A stretch of 64,000 bases of DNA from Zarea fungicola (taxonomy: Eukaryota; Ascomycota; Sordariomycetes; Hypocreales; Cordycipitaceae), in NCBI GenBank assembly GCA_900169235.1, contig FWCC01000329.1, positions 1 to 64,000 on the forward strand, written 5' to 3'. How positions within the stretch are numbered: the first letter of the stretch is position 1; each line of letters begins with the position of its first letter. The position numbers and the translations under genes are program-made. Shown in pieces: positions 1 to 11,012 of the stretch. The notes under the pieces are model-generated. The model had not been told where the DNA came from and made no database searches. It was given only the letters and a program-made list of their open reading frames with translations.

Positions 1-3000
1 CTTACCCATCACACCCAGTAAGCAGTCGCCACAACGCCGAGTTTCCCCTCACGACTACCACCGTGTTCGGGTACCATGCCCAGGTACCGCGAAAAGGTGT
101 GGCGTAGTTCCTGAGTAGGCTTCGTTTTTACCGCCTAGAACATGAGGCCTTGACTACAAATTACATATGCTATGCACTAAACTGGATTTTTCCTTGACCA
201 ATCCCGAAGATCGAGGCTGTTGTTCCGAGCCGTCATGTCCTGCAGCCAAACCTGGCGTACTCTTGCCGTTGAAAGATGCGCTGTTCGCACAGAGGCTTAT
301 TCCTGCGGACTGTAGGTATAGCAAGCAGGCTACTGCGGGCTACTGCGGAGACAACGCACTGAATCTGGTGTCTAACCCGTGCCGCCATTAGGACGGGCGT
401 TGACAGTTAGTTGTTGTTGGCAAAGCTTAAGCTTGAATCTCATCAAGACTGTTAGCGATACAAGCAGATCTGGAGCCCAGGAACCCACCGCAGATTTAAA
501 TTTTATATGTTGGAGGAAGCGACAATCAAGGGCAATACAGCGCATCCAATAAACAACTACGCCATGAGTACCCAGTATATCAGCCTCTGGAGCGGACAGC
601 TACAGCAGTGTCTTCAACAAGATCATCTGAATCGCATACATGGTATGCTAATTTATACGTGTATTCTTTTTTTAAAGGCAGCATAAGCAAAGGTTTCCAG
701 ACTGCAACATGCCTGTAGCAGCTTTGTATCATGCATGATGGGATTTGTGACCTGTGGGCAGACAGTTACCGCTGTGACTCGTCAGGGAGGGTCAAACATT
801 TAGCATCCAACCATCCCGTCAACCAATTCTGCAACAAAAAGTAACAAATGGTCTCGCTCTCTTGTGTGAGACGGCAGCGGTGGCTCATCTGACCACTTTC
901 TTTTGCCGTGCGTGTTTCTTATATTGGTCGAGCTGAGTCGACCGGAACATATCTTAGCGCACGAGTAAGAGCTGAGGGCGACGTGATCAGATCGGTGTAC
1001 TAGTAATGATCGTGTATTGAATCATTCACCCTGATGTTGGTAAAACCACATCGGCAGGCCTCAGGTGTATGAGTATATCTGTCGGAGTATGTCTGTCTTA
1101 AGAACTGTTATCACGGCAAACAAGAGATCAAGCTTACGCGGCAGTGAACGGTTCACCTAGTACCGTGGGCAGAATGAAGTTTAAATGATTTAACCAAATG
1201 GCGGTCTTCAATGCCGACAATAAATCTCGACAGTAATTGCATGGCTCGACTTTTTGCAGAGCCATGCGTGGACCGATGAGCTTTTTGTAGTAACTAGCTG
1301 GAAACGAGAATGGCGTCCACAAGCTGCTTCGCGGTTTGTCTTCGCCCACCGTTGGTGTCAGCCGCCTTGACAGAATTTTCGGATACTGCCTTTTTTTCCA
1401 ACGGAAATTAAGGGATGCCTTGTAATTGAATCGGCTTCGGCTCTACTTGTCAACTCCTTGATGATATTACAAGGTTGCCCTGTCTCTGGGCTGATATATT
1501 GCGCGAGGCAGTGCTCTTTCTCTCCTAATGCTTCTAATAGCTGCCAAGAGGCAAGGAAGAGCAAGTCGCCCACCTCTATTGCGGACTTGTAGATGCAAAT
1601 GCCGTACGGAGTAGTTACACTAAATAGGATGTGGGAAGGACGCCATGGGGTCGGTAAAGCGAGTAAGCTGTCTCAGGTCTGCGACATTGGTGCTGCTGAA
1701 GGCTGTTTCGCGCAAGCGAGATGCACTATTGCATAGGACTGGGCAGCATGTAGCATAGACTTTAAGAGTACACTGTGCGCGACGCGATGTGTATTGCAGT
1801 TGTGCGCGTATCACTTTGAGTCAGATTAAGGCGCCATGAACGTGCACAACAAGAGCCAAGTTGCATAAGATTAATGTCGATCGTAAGTAAAGATACACAC
1901 GCAAGGCCCGGTAACTAGTGGATGGAATGTACTGGGTTGTAATTACTAGGTAGTTACTTATTAAAGCAGTCCCAGTATTATTATGAGGAAGACGTAGAGC
2001 TGGCAATGATGAGGTTGCCTCATGCAAGAACGCCTTGCACATGTCCAGTGCACAATTGTCGACGTGTGGTACATAGCACGAATCTTGGTCTGGAGAGTTT
2101 GCTGGTTTGTGCCAGAACGAGAGGAATCACCGTCTATCAGGATCTAGTGCGTTTCAGAAAGCGCAGGAGATTGGGCAGAGGCTTTGGGCCAGGATTGCCA
2201 GGGCTAACTAGTTACTGGTACATATCCATACAGTAAGATTGCAGAAGCATATCTGTAGATACATACCAGTAGCATTGAGCACCTGTCGACTGCTGGCAAT
2301 CTCCTCCATTGAGACATTGAAAAGTCCCCGGTTACTAACCATGCGGCGGCAAAACGTCCAGCGCATGCCGGAAAATAGCTAAAGCATTATTGCATTGCCC
2401 TCGCATGTTTGTCACGGATTCTTGACTGTTGTAACCCTGGACGAATAGCCACAAGGTACGACGCGCTGGCTGTTCGGTTCTGTGACACAGTCAACACAGT
2501 CCAGCAACAAACATGCAGATCGATCCAAGCCCGGGAGACGCAGCTGTGCCTAGCGAGCCGGCCCCAGCAACCAAGCAAATGTTCAGTTCAGGGAACGAAA
2601 GCGACTGCGAGCGCCACCGTACGACTATTTCGGGGAGAATGGGGTGAGTGATATACAAGCCAACAGAAGGAAGAGAACAGATACTAGCACGCCTATCAGC
2701 TCCATTGTCGCTTGGCTTTCTTTTTCTTTTTTCTTTTTTTTATTGAGGCTTTTACCGACGTTATGTTGTACGTATGCGATATTATTAGAATGCGAGGGCG
2801 GCGAAGCGTTGGCTGCTTTAAATTGCGGTGGGGCGGGTGGAAATGGCTTGGCGCCATGATTCCCGAAGCAAGGTATTAATTATAATAGTACCTACCTAGT
2901 AGTTACTGGTATCCGTACTGGCAATACTGGGAACAGGTACTGGTAGCACTGAGTTGAGATGCAACTGCAACAGATCTACATAAGAGGTCAGCAGCAGGCA

Positions 3001-4983
3001 CCGGGAGGTCGGAAACAAACAGCAGGCAAAACTGATACTGCAGTTGAATGTACCGGGTGGTTTTTTGGTTCACAAGAAGGTGTTTTTTTTTTCTTTTCCC
3101 TGCTTCGCTCGCGCGCCGTCAAGAAGCTAATTGAGGACTCGACTGATCTAGTTTGTCTTGATAAGGTAGACGGACCAAGAATTAGCACAGTGTAAGTCAG
3201 GCTGGCCAGGTACCCTGATACATGCTGGAGGTGATCAACAGTGGTTATATGTGCATCACTGGCGGTATAATTACTGAGCAGCGCCATGTGGAGAACGACT
3301 GATGGCCCTCTGTAGGTAGGCAGTGAAAGTGCAAAGGAATTTCCAATCAATAACATGAATAAGTTTTGATAAAAGTCAAATGGAGAGCGCGGAAAAAAAA
3401 TTAAGGTGCTACACATTATCATGGGTCAGCCTTTCTGTGTATTTTTGAGAGATTTTAGAGGTGCATCGTGGTGAATTTAGACTTCAAGCATGTTGTACAT
3501 ACTCGGTGGCAGCACTGGGTAACGTAAACACGCAAGCTGATGTCCAACGCGGCCTTCTCCACCACAAATGAGCAATATAAAAAAAAAAAAAAAATGGCTT
3601 ACTCTGTTCCTGCATGCGCCATCGACCTAGCTAGGTAATGTACCTTAAAAAGCTTGTACCTTGGTGTGGACGCTAAAAGTTGCGTTGTATGCTAGTACAC
3701 TATACAATACAGGTACACAACGGACCAACCACCTAAGCTTCCTGGCGGCCAAGGCTCAACTATCCCAGCCTCTAGCACGGCCAATAGGCACGTAACATTC
3801 CAGCGTCAGTGACAAACATTGGCTGGCGAGTTTTACACGACCACACGGAGCCCCCATAGCGAACACCAAACGTCCGCGTCAAGCCACTAGCTGGAGACAT
3901 TTTCCAAGGCACAGGGCGGCAGGGAACCACTGGAGCCCACCATCTCCTGCAGTTTCACCTGCAAACGAAACAGCAACAACACACCAATGTACACACAGGT
4001 ACCTATTTGCTATTGAGGGGGCTTTATCTGGTTGAGATACAGTGCAGATTTCTGCTGGAGCCTGTTGCAATCCACACTTGTCCACTGTTGTATTGAATAC
4101 ATTGTGTCTCTGACTGGTGCTCTGTACTATGTATGTACCTGCACCTACCAGTAGTACCCAAGAGAAGCCGCTGCCAACATGGCAACATGGTGCTAGCCAT
4201 ATATTATTACTTAGTACCAAGCTCCCCCGAGTCCAGGCACCAGGACGCCAGGTTGCACAGTGCCAATTCAACTACCGCCCTGCACTGTCCCATTTCCACT
4301 GCTTCCACACACACACACCAAATCCTCCCCTGGCCCTGGTCCTTGCCTAAACCGAACCACGCCTAGTGCCAGGTACCCACCCCCCTCGAAAAATTGTCCT
4401 GCCACGCCTGCACCCGCATTCGCCCACCCCCATTGTTCGTTGCTTGCTCACCTTTTCCCCTTTCAACAAAACAAGCGACGCCCTCAGGTCACTCACTCAT
4501 TCTCCGTTCCAACGCCCGACTTGCCCGTTGTTCATTGTCACTCACTTCTTTCTCTTTGATCCATCACTGCTTCTTCGACTTGGATCTTTGTCTGGTTTCT
4601 TCCTTTCTTACCATCACGCCCTTTTTAGCTGCCTTCTTGTCGACAAATACAACAGTCCCTGTCGCCCCCTTTTTCGTTCCTTGTTCCACGACGGCGACGG
4701 CTCTTGCCACTTGATTAAGCAAAAGGCAGCAGAGCAAACACGAAGCCTCTGTAGAGCACTTCGTGCATCATACACTTCCAGCTTGGACTTGGTGATCAGG
4801 CAGTCCTCACAGTCACAGCCCCTCGCGCGTCGATAGAAATCGATAGAAGCGTCTCTCGTATTGTCCATTCGCGAAACTAATCTCGACACTTTGTCTGCGT
4901 TCAGCGTGGTACCTCGTCTATTTGCCCTCTTTCGCTGAGCGGCCGTCCCTCTCTCACATATCGTTTTGCGTTGTTCTGCCAAG
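1..4983. other. gene-free DNA and CT-rich leader region upstream of the WSC gene
   Basis: I see no supported gene here. The open frames are short, overlap on both strands and match nothing I recognise. The stretch holds a TACGGAGTA word at 1605-1613, four TACTGG words packed into 2904-2943, and a run of 16 A at 3579-3594. From about 4280 to 4980 the plus strand becomes strongly C/T-rich with few ATGs, which is typical of a fungal promoter and long 5' leader. I assign that part to the WSC gene that follows. No tRNA, transposon end or telomeric repeat was visible. Confidence 0.6.
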
Positions 4984-5892
4984 ATGAAGTCCACATTTGC
5001 TGTTGCCATGCCCGTCATGGTTGCTGTCGGTGCCCTCGCTAACGCCCACACGAACATGCATTTGGTTCGTGGTACTGTTACCGGTGCTGCTCCACAGATG
5101 CCCAAGAGCGGTTCTTACACTCCTCAGGGTTGTTATTCAGCTGCGCCCAACATGACCGACCTTCATCTCGACTCGCAATACCTCTCCAGTGGCAGTTGCA
5201 ACGGGGCTTGTTTAGCAAAGAAATACTTGGTCTCCGCCCTCACACCCCAAAGCTGCTTCTGCGGAAACACATACCCACCAGAGGATAAGTCAATCGACCT
5301 TGCAAAGTGCAACTACCCATGTAATGGTTTTGATCAAGAGGCCTGTGGCGGTATCAAGGACGCATTCTCCATTTTCAATCTGGGCATCGATCTTTCCCCA
5401 GACACCTACGTTGATCCATCCTCGTCCTCAGCCTCAGCAACGAGCACTAAGGCTAGTTCCTCGACTACTGCAGCCGCTACTGCCACCCCGACACAAACAC
5501 AGAGCAAAGAGACATCAACCCCGGAGAAATCAAGTGGTCCGAATACTGCCGCTATCGCCGCCGGTGTTGTAGTTGGAGTCGTCGTTGCTGCTGCCATCAT
5601 TGGTGGCATCGTCTTCTTCATGCGCCGTAAACGAAATGCAGAGATTGAGGAGGAGCATCGCAGGAACGCCGCTGTCAATGCTTTCATCAGCGGATCCAAG
5701 CCCCCAAGCACCAGCGGTGGCATCTCTATAACCGACTCCCGCCTCGACCCTGTCATGGCTCACCGTCGTCTCAGCGATGGCAGCATTGCTGACAACCAGG
5801 ACTATTCTCGCAAGATCCTCAGGGTACGTTCAACTTTTCAACCTATCAGGCAATCTTCTGCTAACCATCATGCACAGGTCACCAACGCATAA
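4984..5892 (+). CDS. WSC-domain cell-wall stress sensor, single-pass membrane protein
   Basis: The protein should be a plasma-membrane mechanosensor that feeds the cell-wall-integrity (Rho1/PKC) pathway, like yeast Wsc1. It has a signal peptide (about residues 1-22), a WSC domain with eight cysteines (about 45-138), a Ser/Thr-rich stalk likely to be O-mannosylated, one transmembrane segment of Ala/Val/Gly/Ile followed by the stop-transfer motif MRRKR, and a short cytosolic tail. I start at ATG 4984 because it begins the hydrophobic signal; the upstream in-frame start is only TTG. There is a good intron at 5824-5877 (GTACGT, branch CTAAC, CAG; 54 nt, phase 0). Splicing gives a 284-residue product whose tail ends RKILRVTNA, resembling the conserved ending of fungal Wsc proteins. 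The intron has no in-frame stop, so an unspliced 302-residue form is also possible. Confidence 0.85.
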   Translation: MKSTFAVAMPVMVAVGALANAHTNMHLVRGTVTGAAPQMPKSGSYTPQGCYSAAPNMTDLHLDSQYLSSGSCNGACLAKKYLVSALTPQSCFCGNTYPPEDKSIDLAKCNYPCNGFDQEACGGIKDAFSIFNLGIDLSPDTYVDPSSSSASATSTKASSSTTAAATATPTQTQSKETSTPEKSSGPNTAAIAAGVVVGVVVAAAIIGGIVFFMRRKRNAEIEEEHRRNAAVNAFISGSKPPSTSGGISITDSRLDPVMAHRRLSDGSIADNQDYSRKILRVRSTFQPIRQSSANHHAQVTNA

Positions 5893-6776
5893 GCTCAACC
5901 TTGTAACGTCACCACGAGCAGATGCCTCCGATATAATACCTCAATCTCTCTTTTCAATTTTTGTCACTGGCATTCATGGCGTTTTATGGTTTTGCTGCTT
6001 ATGGCCGTTGGTGGATCCAATTGTCAATGATTAGGCGGCGTTTCGTCACTCCTTACAATTTTGCTTATCTTTTTTAACTCTCCGCCACTTTCCACTGCAG
6101 GCGTGGGGTGTGCTCTGTACAATGGTGGAAGCGATATATCTGACTCACCCTGTGAGCTCATGCTATCATTTCGCCTCGCATCATTCGTTCCTTACATGTT
6201 TGTTTGATTTGAACAACCACAAGCGGGTACTGGTGGGACAGTAAGGGTTATGGGCACTACGGTATTTCAATGTGTACTCGTGCGGCCTCCCCTCCTTCTG
6301 CTCCGCCCTCCGTGATTATTTGTGCATAGACAGTCGATTGCCTGGATGGGGCGATTGCAGAATAGTGTCACCAAGGTTGACACTTTGGGATATATCAAAA
6401 AGTCGGAAGTGTGGACGTTTAGCACATTTGCGATTTGGTACTTCTACATGCCATTTCAATATTATTTTTCTCAGGCTTGACTTTAAATTACTTTTTGTTC
6501 TGTTTTCTGGCATGGGGCAATGGGAACCTGTGGGATAGATGTGTCTAGCAACTACGCGACAGAAATAAAAAGACGATTATCATGGCGCTTGCCCTGTCAT
6601 TTTACAATCTGTTCGGCTGTGGTATCGACCTGACGATGGCGTTTTTTAAACTTTAGGAACCCGCACACATTTCACAATCCTGTTGCTTAATATCTAGTCA
6701 TTCTTCAATTGTGGTATTTAATTTCTCTCTTTTCTGCCGCACTTGAACAACACCGCACCGACTGCAAAGCGGCAGC
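5893..6776. other. intergenic: 3' region of WSC gene and promoter of the secreted-protein gene
   Basis: No gene is supported. The left part is T-rich 3' untranslated sequence of the WSC gene. The right end (about 6700-6776) is a CT-rich leader running into the ATG at 6777. I see no repeat or RNA gene. Confidence 0.5.
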
Positions 6777-7742
6777 ATGAAATATCTTGTCGTTGCTGCC
6801 TTCTTGTTAGGCTTGGCAACCACAACGAAAGGAGACCACACAAATTATGTCTACCCGGCTAATGGTTCAGGCAGCGGTGGTGGCCGTGCGAGAAGTATGA
6901 ATCCAGTTGGTGACAATTATGCAGGAATCAATCGTGTCTTGGACAATGCAGTTGGTACCAGGCTGCTCAGCAGCGAAACGAGGGGACATACTTTCAGCCG
7001 CGACCAAGTTGCAGCCACTGACAGCAATTCCAACATTGGAGAAACTGGCAAGGTTACTGCTAAAAAACAGGCCATTGTAAAGGGTCCCGCCATCCCAGTT
7101 GGCGTGGACGAGGAAGACGAAGAGGACGACGAGGACGACGAGGACGACGCCCCGAACGGCAACGCTTTCGGCCTGGAGGGCTTGACGACGCTGCTCAGTG
7201 GTCTCAGGCCTTACGAGTGGAAGTGGCCAGTTCTTCTGCAGCGGCCGCCCGTCACGGACCCTACGACGGCTGGATTCACCGACGTCGAATGTACTGGCCG
7301 CTACGTCGACCTCGCTGACGTGCGCCGCGCTGCGAAGCATCTCCAGCACTTCTGCAACCGCTACGGTGTCAACGCCGGGGGGCTATACGCGTCGACAGCC
7401 GACACCTCGACTATTTACATGTGCTCCTACAAGGGCCAGCGCGTCTGCAGCATCGGCCTCTGGAACGAGGCCAACGAGCACCTCGACCGCGAGTGCGGAT
7501 ACGGGGCCACGGGCTACGTCCACCTCAACGGACTGCGCATCGGGCGAGAGGTGGCCCACGGCTGGACCATATGCGAGCGGCTCAACCACTATGAGCTCCA
7601 ATCCTTTAGTCTCCGGCAGAAGGATGCGCGTGTCGAGGGGCTGCCATACCCTATGTGGGTGGCGAGGCACAAGATTCAGGCGGCCATGGATGCGACGAGT
7701 CCCAAGACAGTTAACGAAAAGGGAAATGATGAGGACCCTTGA
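6777..7742 (+). CDS. secreted cysteine-containing protein of unknown function
   Basis: This single-exon gene encodes 321 residues. Residues 1-19 are a clear signal peptide (hydrophobic core, likely cut after Thr-Lys-Gly). Residues 20-110 are low-complexity and rich in Gly, Ser and Asn. Residues 111-124 are almost all Asp/Glu. The C-terminal domain begins near residue 170 and has six cysteines with spacings of about 20, 22, 7, 15 and 25 residues, so three disulfides are likely. The arrangement (Cys, helix with Val-Asp-Leu, Cys, Tyr-x-Cys-x-Tyr, Cys, then Glu-Cys-Gly and an aromatic Gly-Arg-Glu segment) looks like a widespread group of small secreted fungal proteins with no known activity. I do not assign a function; an extracellular or host-interaction role is only a guess. 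The coding DNA is visibly richer in G+C from about 7090 on, where the acidic run and cysteine domain begin. Confidence 0.75.
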   Translation: MKYLVVAAFLLGLATTTKGDHTNYVYPANGSGSGGGRARSMNPVGDNYAGINRVLDNAVGTRLLSSETRGHTFSRDQVAATDSNSNIGETGKVTAKKQAIVKGPAIPVGVDEEDEEDDEDDEDDAPNGNAFGLEGLTTLLSGLRPYEWKWPVLLQRPPVTDPTTAGFTDVECTGRYVDLADVRRAAKHLQHFCNRYGVNAGGLYASTADTSTIYMCSYKGQRVCSIGLWNEANEHLDRECGYGATGYVHLNGLRIGREVAHGWTICERLNHYELQSFSLRQKDARVEGLPYPMWVARHKIQAAMDATSPKTVNEKGNDEDP

Positions 7743-8831
7743 AATCTTTCTTTTGCGGGGGTCAGTCCAGGAGTAGCGTCGATACATGACGGTAATGGGA
7801 TAGATAGGTTTCGGGGTGAGCTTGACTTGAACAACAAGCGGCAGGATTGCTAATATGACCACTGAGGGTTACATGTCTACTTGATTATGGTGTGGTGACG
7901 AGCCTGGGACAATCTGCGCTTGTTAATATTGATTATTATTTGGGGTCTTTTATGGTCGGTTTTCCTTCTTCTTTTGGACCTTTGCATGTGCCTTTAATTG
8001 GATGCAGCCTCAACGCACACTCACGTCGGAGGTCAGAACCTCTCCAGCTTAACTGGAGGAAGACAGAACTAGTACGGTCATTTTGAGCACTTTTCTAGAA
8101 CCTTCTCCTTTACTCGGCTGCATATTTGACCTGTTGTTTCTCGTGCATACTGAGATTTGTGGAAGTGCAAGCTCGAATTTGGTGGGCAATCAAGCAGAAA
8201 CAACGGTTCATGTGTGCCTGGAACTGCTACAACATCCCACCACTTGAGTTGAAGGTCTAAAGGAAATATGTATGATTAAAGATCTAAGTTAGCTTTCCTG
8301 GGGAGACGTTCCCTTTGTATAGTTCTCCTCCTGCCTAGGCACCCGTGAATGGGATTCACAGGTGTTCACTTCCTGCTCACTCTATTCACGCTTTTTTAGG
8401 GTAGCGACGTGTTCATCAACAACTTGCAACCGAAATTCGCAGAGCAGTAGACTCCAGCATATAGATTCAGAAAAGGACAACAGCAACCACCAAACAACTC
8501 GAAAACATGCGAGCAAGCGGAACTAACATGGCAGCCCTTTCAATTGCTTCCTTGCAGGGTAGGGTCTTGAGGTCATCACGTGATGCACTGTGCGAAGCTG
8601 TTGCAGCAACACGTTGAACAAAACCGAGCTAGGTTGCGATAACTGATAATTCAAACAAGACATCCAACAATTGTCAATGCACAACATATCAAATAAAGGA
8701 ATTCTCTGTGCTTCACCATATACAACCTAGTTTCGAGCTTAGCCTTGAGCAGCTGAACTTCATACACTGACTAAGTGAACTTTCTGGAAGCTTTGGGTGC
8801 TGGGCCTGCGCCCACGCAGATTGCCTCGAAC
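7743..8831. other. intergenic: promoter of the Nup37-like gene
   Basis: No coding region is supported. The segment carries a TTAGGGT word at 8396-8402 and a perfect 10-bp palindrome ATCACGTGAT at 8575-8584, about 250 bp ahead of the next ATG. The frame open from GTG 8775 is not used as the start because it lacks ATG. Confidence 0.5.
8575..8584. promoter_or_regulatory. E-box palindrome ATCACGTGAT (Cbf1-type) upstream of nup37-like gene
   Basis: This is a 10-bp perfect palindrome containing CACGTG. It fits the RTCACRTG consensus known for Cbf1-type bHLH proteins on both strands and lies 248 bp before the predicted start codon. Its role is inferred from the motif and its position only. Confidence 0.4.
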
Positions 8832-11012
8832 ATGACATCCTCTACAAACCCTCGCATACGCCACACGACACAAAACACACTTCTCACGTATGTACCCGCT
8901 CGCCAATTAGTAGCCAAGACCGCCCAGAAGTTAATACCTCAACTAACCATAAAATATAGATACAACCTCTCTCGACGCATACACGATGTCAAGACCTATC
9001 CTATAAAGTCGCCGCAAGGAGCTACTATCTTGATCTATGCGCACGAAACCGGAGTAACAATCATCTGGCGGGGCGGCCGCCGATTCAAGCCGTCAAAGAA
9101 GCCAGAGCTGGCCAGGGAGCACCAGAATGGAGGGTCTGCAGATGCCGGTGTCATGGTGATCGACTCGGACGATGAAGAAACTACAACCAAGACAACGAGT
9201 GCCGCTGCCTTCGTTGATAAACCCGAGTTTGAAGACTCTAGTGAGGAGGCGCCACACCCCGAAATCACGCAGACTCTCGATCTCGCGCTCGGCACTTCTG
9301 TACTACACGTGGCGGTACTGCCCAGCAGCCCGAACACGGCGGATGGCAAGGCCACAGGCGCGGCTCTACTGGGAGACAAGCTCGCGTTTGCAATCTCGTG
9401 CGCTACCAGCGATGTGTATGTTATTACACTACCGAGTACGCCACCATCGCCGGAGAGCAAAGTCCGACCAGAGCTCAAAATAGACCTGCTAGCTGGACGG
9501 GCAGGCTCCGGCGCCTGGGGTGAGTCTCTCATTGCACTTGGCGGCCTGACACGCCGCAGCGACGGCCTCGCCGTTGCTCTCGCGCATGCACCATCGTCTG
9601 CCCAGCCGGCGACACCACTGCGTCTTATTGTGGCAGCACACTCGTCGCAAGCTTCCGGCATTCTCCAGATGTGGGATGTGGCACTGGACGCAAAGCCCGA
9701 CCGCCCAGTCGAGCCTTTCCAGACGGAATACCTACCGTCTGTTCTCACAAGCATCTCATTTAACCCCACGCACGGAACGCAACTCCTCACCGTATCCTCT
9801 ACCCACGCGGCCCGCATCTACGACTATGCCGCGCCTTCCATAGCGAATGACCCCGAGGCCACAGGGCCCTTCCCAAGCCAAGGCTCGTGGCTGCTCTCAT
9901 TATATCAACCATTTGCCAAGCCGTCTTCGGCGAGGAAGCCTATCCTGGACGCAGCCTGGATATCAAGAGGTCAGGCAATATTTGTCCTGCTGGCTGATGG
10001 CATGTGGGGTATCTGGGACATAGACGGCGTGAGCCCATTGTCGGCTGGTGCGACCATGTCCTCCAAACTAAAGTCTGGCGTCCGTGGCGCGGCTCTGACG
10101 GCCTTTAGCGTATCCGGATATATCGAAGGCACCAGCTCATTGCGCAGTATCGCTAGTCAACAAAAGGAAAACCAACACGGTGAATTCGCACCAATGACAC
10201 CGCACACCCGTAAGCAGGCTACCGCCTCACTAATCTCAACGAATACACTGGACAGACTGGCTACAGTCCACGGGAGTGTGCGAACAGTGGCAATTGCTTC
10301 GGCCAAGAAGAGTTCGTACGAAGAGGCCCTGGTTCTCTGGGTGGGAAGCATGGAACACGTCTGTGTAGTTCCCGTCGTATCAAGATTCTGGGAGTGTCAG
10401 CTGAATAAGGGTTCGAGTAGTGGAGTCAATCTCTTTACTGGTGGTCAGATGAGCAGAATGATCAAGCTCTCCGATCTGGCTACTGGCCTACTCGGAGAGC
10501 CTTGTTGTGGAGTTGACCTCATTGCCTCAAAGAGCTCGAGGCCGGCGCTGGATGGGGGCATGGCTGTTGAGGTGGTTATCCGTGGCGAGTCCAGACTTGT
10601 CATTGCCCGCGACAGCGATGAAAGCAGCAACAAGAAGCTCGCGCTCTACCGGCCGAGGCGACTCTTCTCCAAGGAACGACCGAATGCCATTATCGTGCAC
10701 GGCGAAAACGACAAGCCGGTGCCGAAACTGTCATTCAACCTTAGCACCGCCAAAGCTGGAACTCTGCGACTCAAGTCGTTATCTTTGGACACCGAGGACG
10801 ACATGAATGGGCAGGCTCAAGCAGCGGCATCGCGGCCACAGGTTGGCTTCGACTTTGCCAGTATGCTCAACGCCGCTGCGGATGAGAGCGCGGACGTTTC
10901 ACGAGATGTGGAAGCAGAAATGCTTGGAATTATGGAAATTGACCAAGCATTAGATTCGATGCATGGAACGCAAAATGCTGGGCGGAAGAGAGTATTTTTT
11001 GAGGATAGTTAG
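8832..11012 (+). CDS. nup37: Nup37-like nucleoporin, WD40/beta-propeller protein
   Basis: The likely role is the Nup37 subunit of the Y-shaped (Nup107/Nup84) complex that scaffolds the nuclear pore. I place it there from the N-terminal block (RRIHDVKTYP, then SPQGATILIY and WRGGRRFKP), which resembles filamentous-fungal Nup37 proteins of about 700-750 residues, and from repeated propeller-like strands with no other domain. Acidic linkers interrupt the propeller (for example DSDDEE). Exons are 8832-8887 and 8960-11012, giving 702 residues. The intron (GTATGT, branch CTAAC, ATATAG; 72 nt, phase 2) is a multiple of three and lacks an in-frame stop, so translation also reads through it, but removing it joins LLTY to NLSRRIHD as expected. 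ATG 8832 is preferred over an upstream in-frame GTG. A generic WD40 protein is the main alternative. Confidence 0.65.
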   Translation: MTSSTNPRIRHTTQNTLLTYVPARQLVAKTAQKLIPQLTIKYRYNLSRRIHDVKTYPIKSPQGATILIYAHETGVTIIWRGGRRFKPSKKPELAREHQNGGSADAGVMVIDSDDEETTTKTTSAAAFVDKPEFEDSSEEAPHPEITQTLDLALGTSVLHVAVLPSSPNTADGKATGAALLGDKLAFAISCATSDVYVITLPSTPPSPESKVRPELKIDLLAGRAGSGAWGESLIALGGLTRRSDGLAVALAHAPSSAQPATPLRLIVAAHSSQASGILQMWDVALDAKPDRPVEPFQTEYLPSVLTSISFNPTHGTQLLTVSSTHAARIYDYAAPSIANDPEATGPFPSQGSWLLSLYQPFAKPSSARKPILDAAWISRGQAIFVLLADGMWGIWDIDGVSPLSAGATMSSKLKSGVRGAALTAFSVSGYIEGTSSLRSIASQQKENQHGEFAPMTPHTRKQATASLISTNTLDRLATVHGSVRTVAIASAKKSSYEEALVLWVGSMEHVCVVPVVSRFWECQLNKGSSSGVNLFTGGQMSRMIKLSDLATGLLGEPCCGVDLIASKSSRPALDGGMAVEVVIRGESRLVIARDSDESSNKKLALYRPRRLFSKERPNAIIVHGENDKPVPKLSFNLSTAKAGTLRLKSLSLDTEDDMNGQAQAAASRPQVGFDFASMLNAAADESADVSRDVEAEMLGIMEIDQALDSMHGTQNAGRKRVFFEDS

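Noticed and set aside
2988..3422. 144-codon minus-strand open frame
   Set aside because: Low-complexity Lys/Phe runs come from homopolymers, no motif is present, and another frame overlaps it on the opposite strand.
6950..7000. RLLSSETR in the secreted protein, resembling an RxLR-type host-entry motif
   Set aside because: The spacing is not RxLR, the motif belongs to oomycetes, and the residues are in a disordered segment.
8775..8831. In-frame GTG start upstream of the Nup37-like gene (likewise GTG 14711 before the b5 fusion, TTG 33417 and TTG 35608)
   Set aside because: Non-ATG starts are not expected in fungal nuclear genes when a well-placed ATG that matches the family N-terminus follows.
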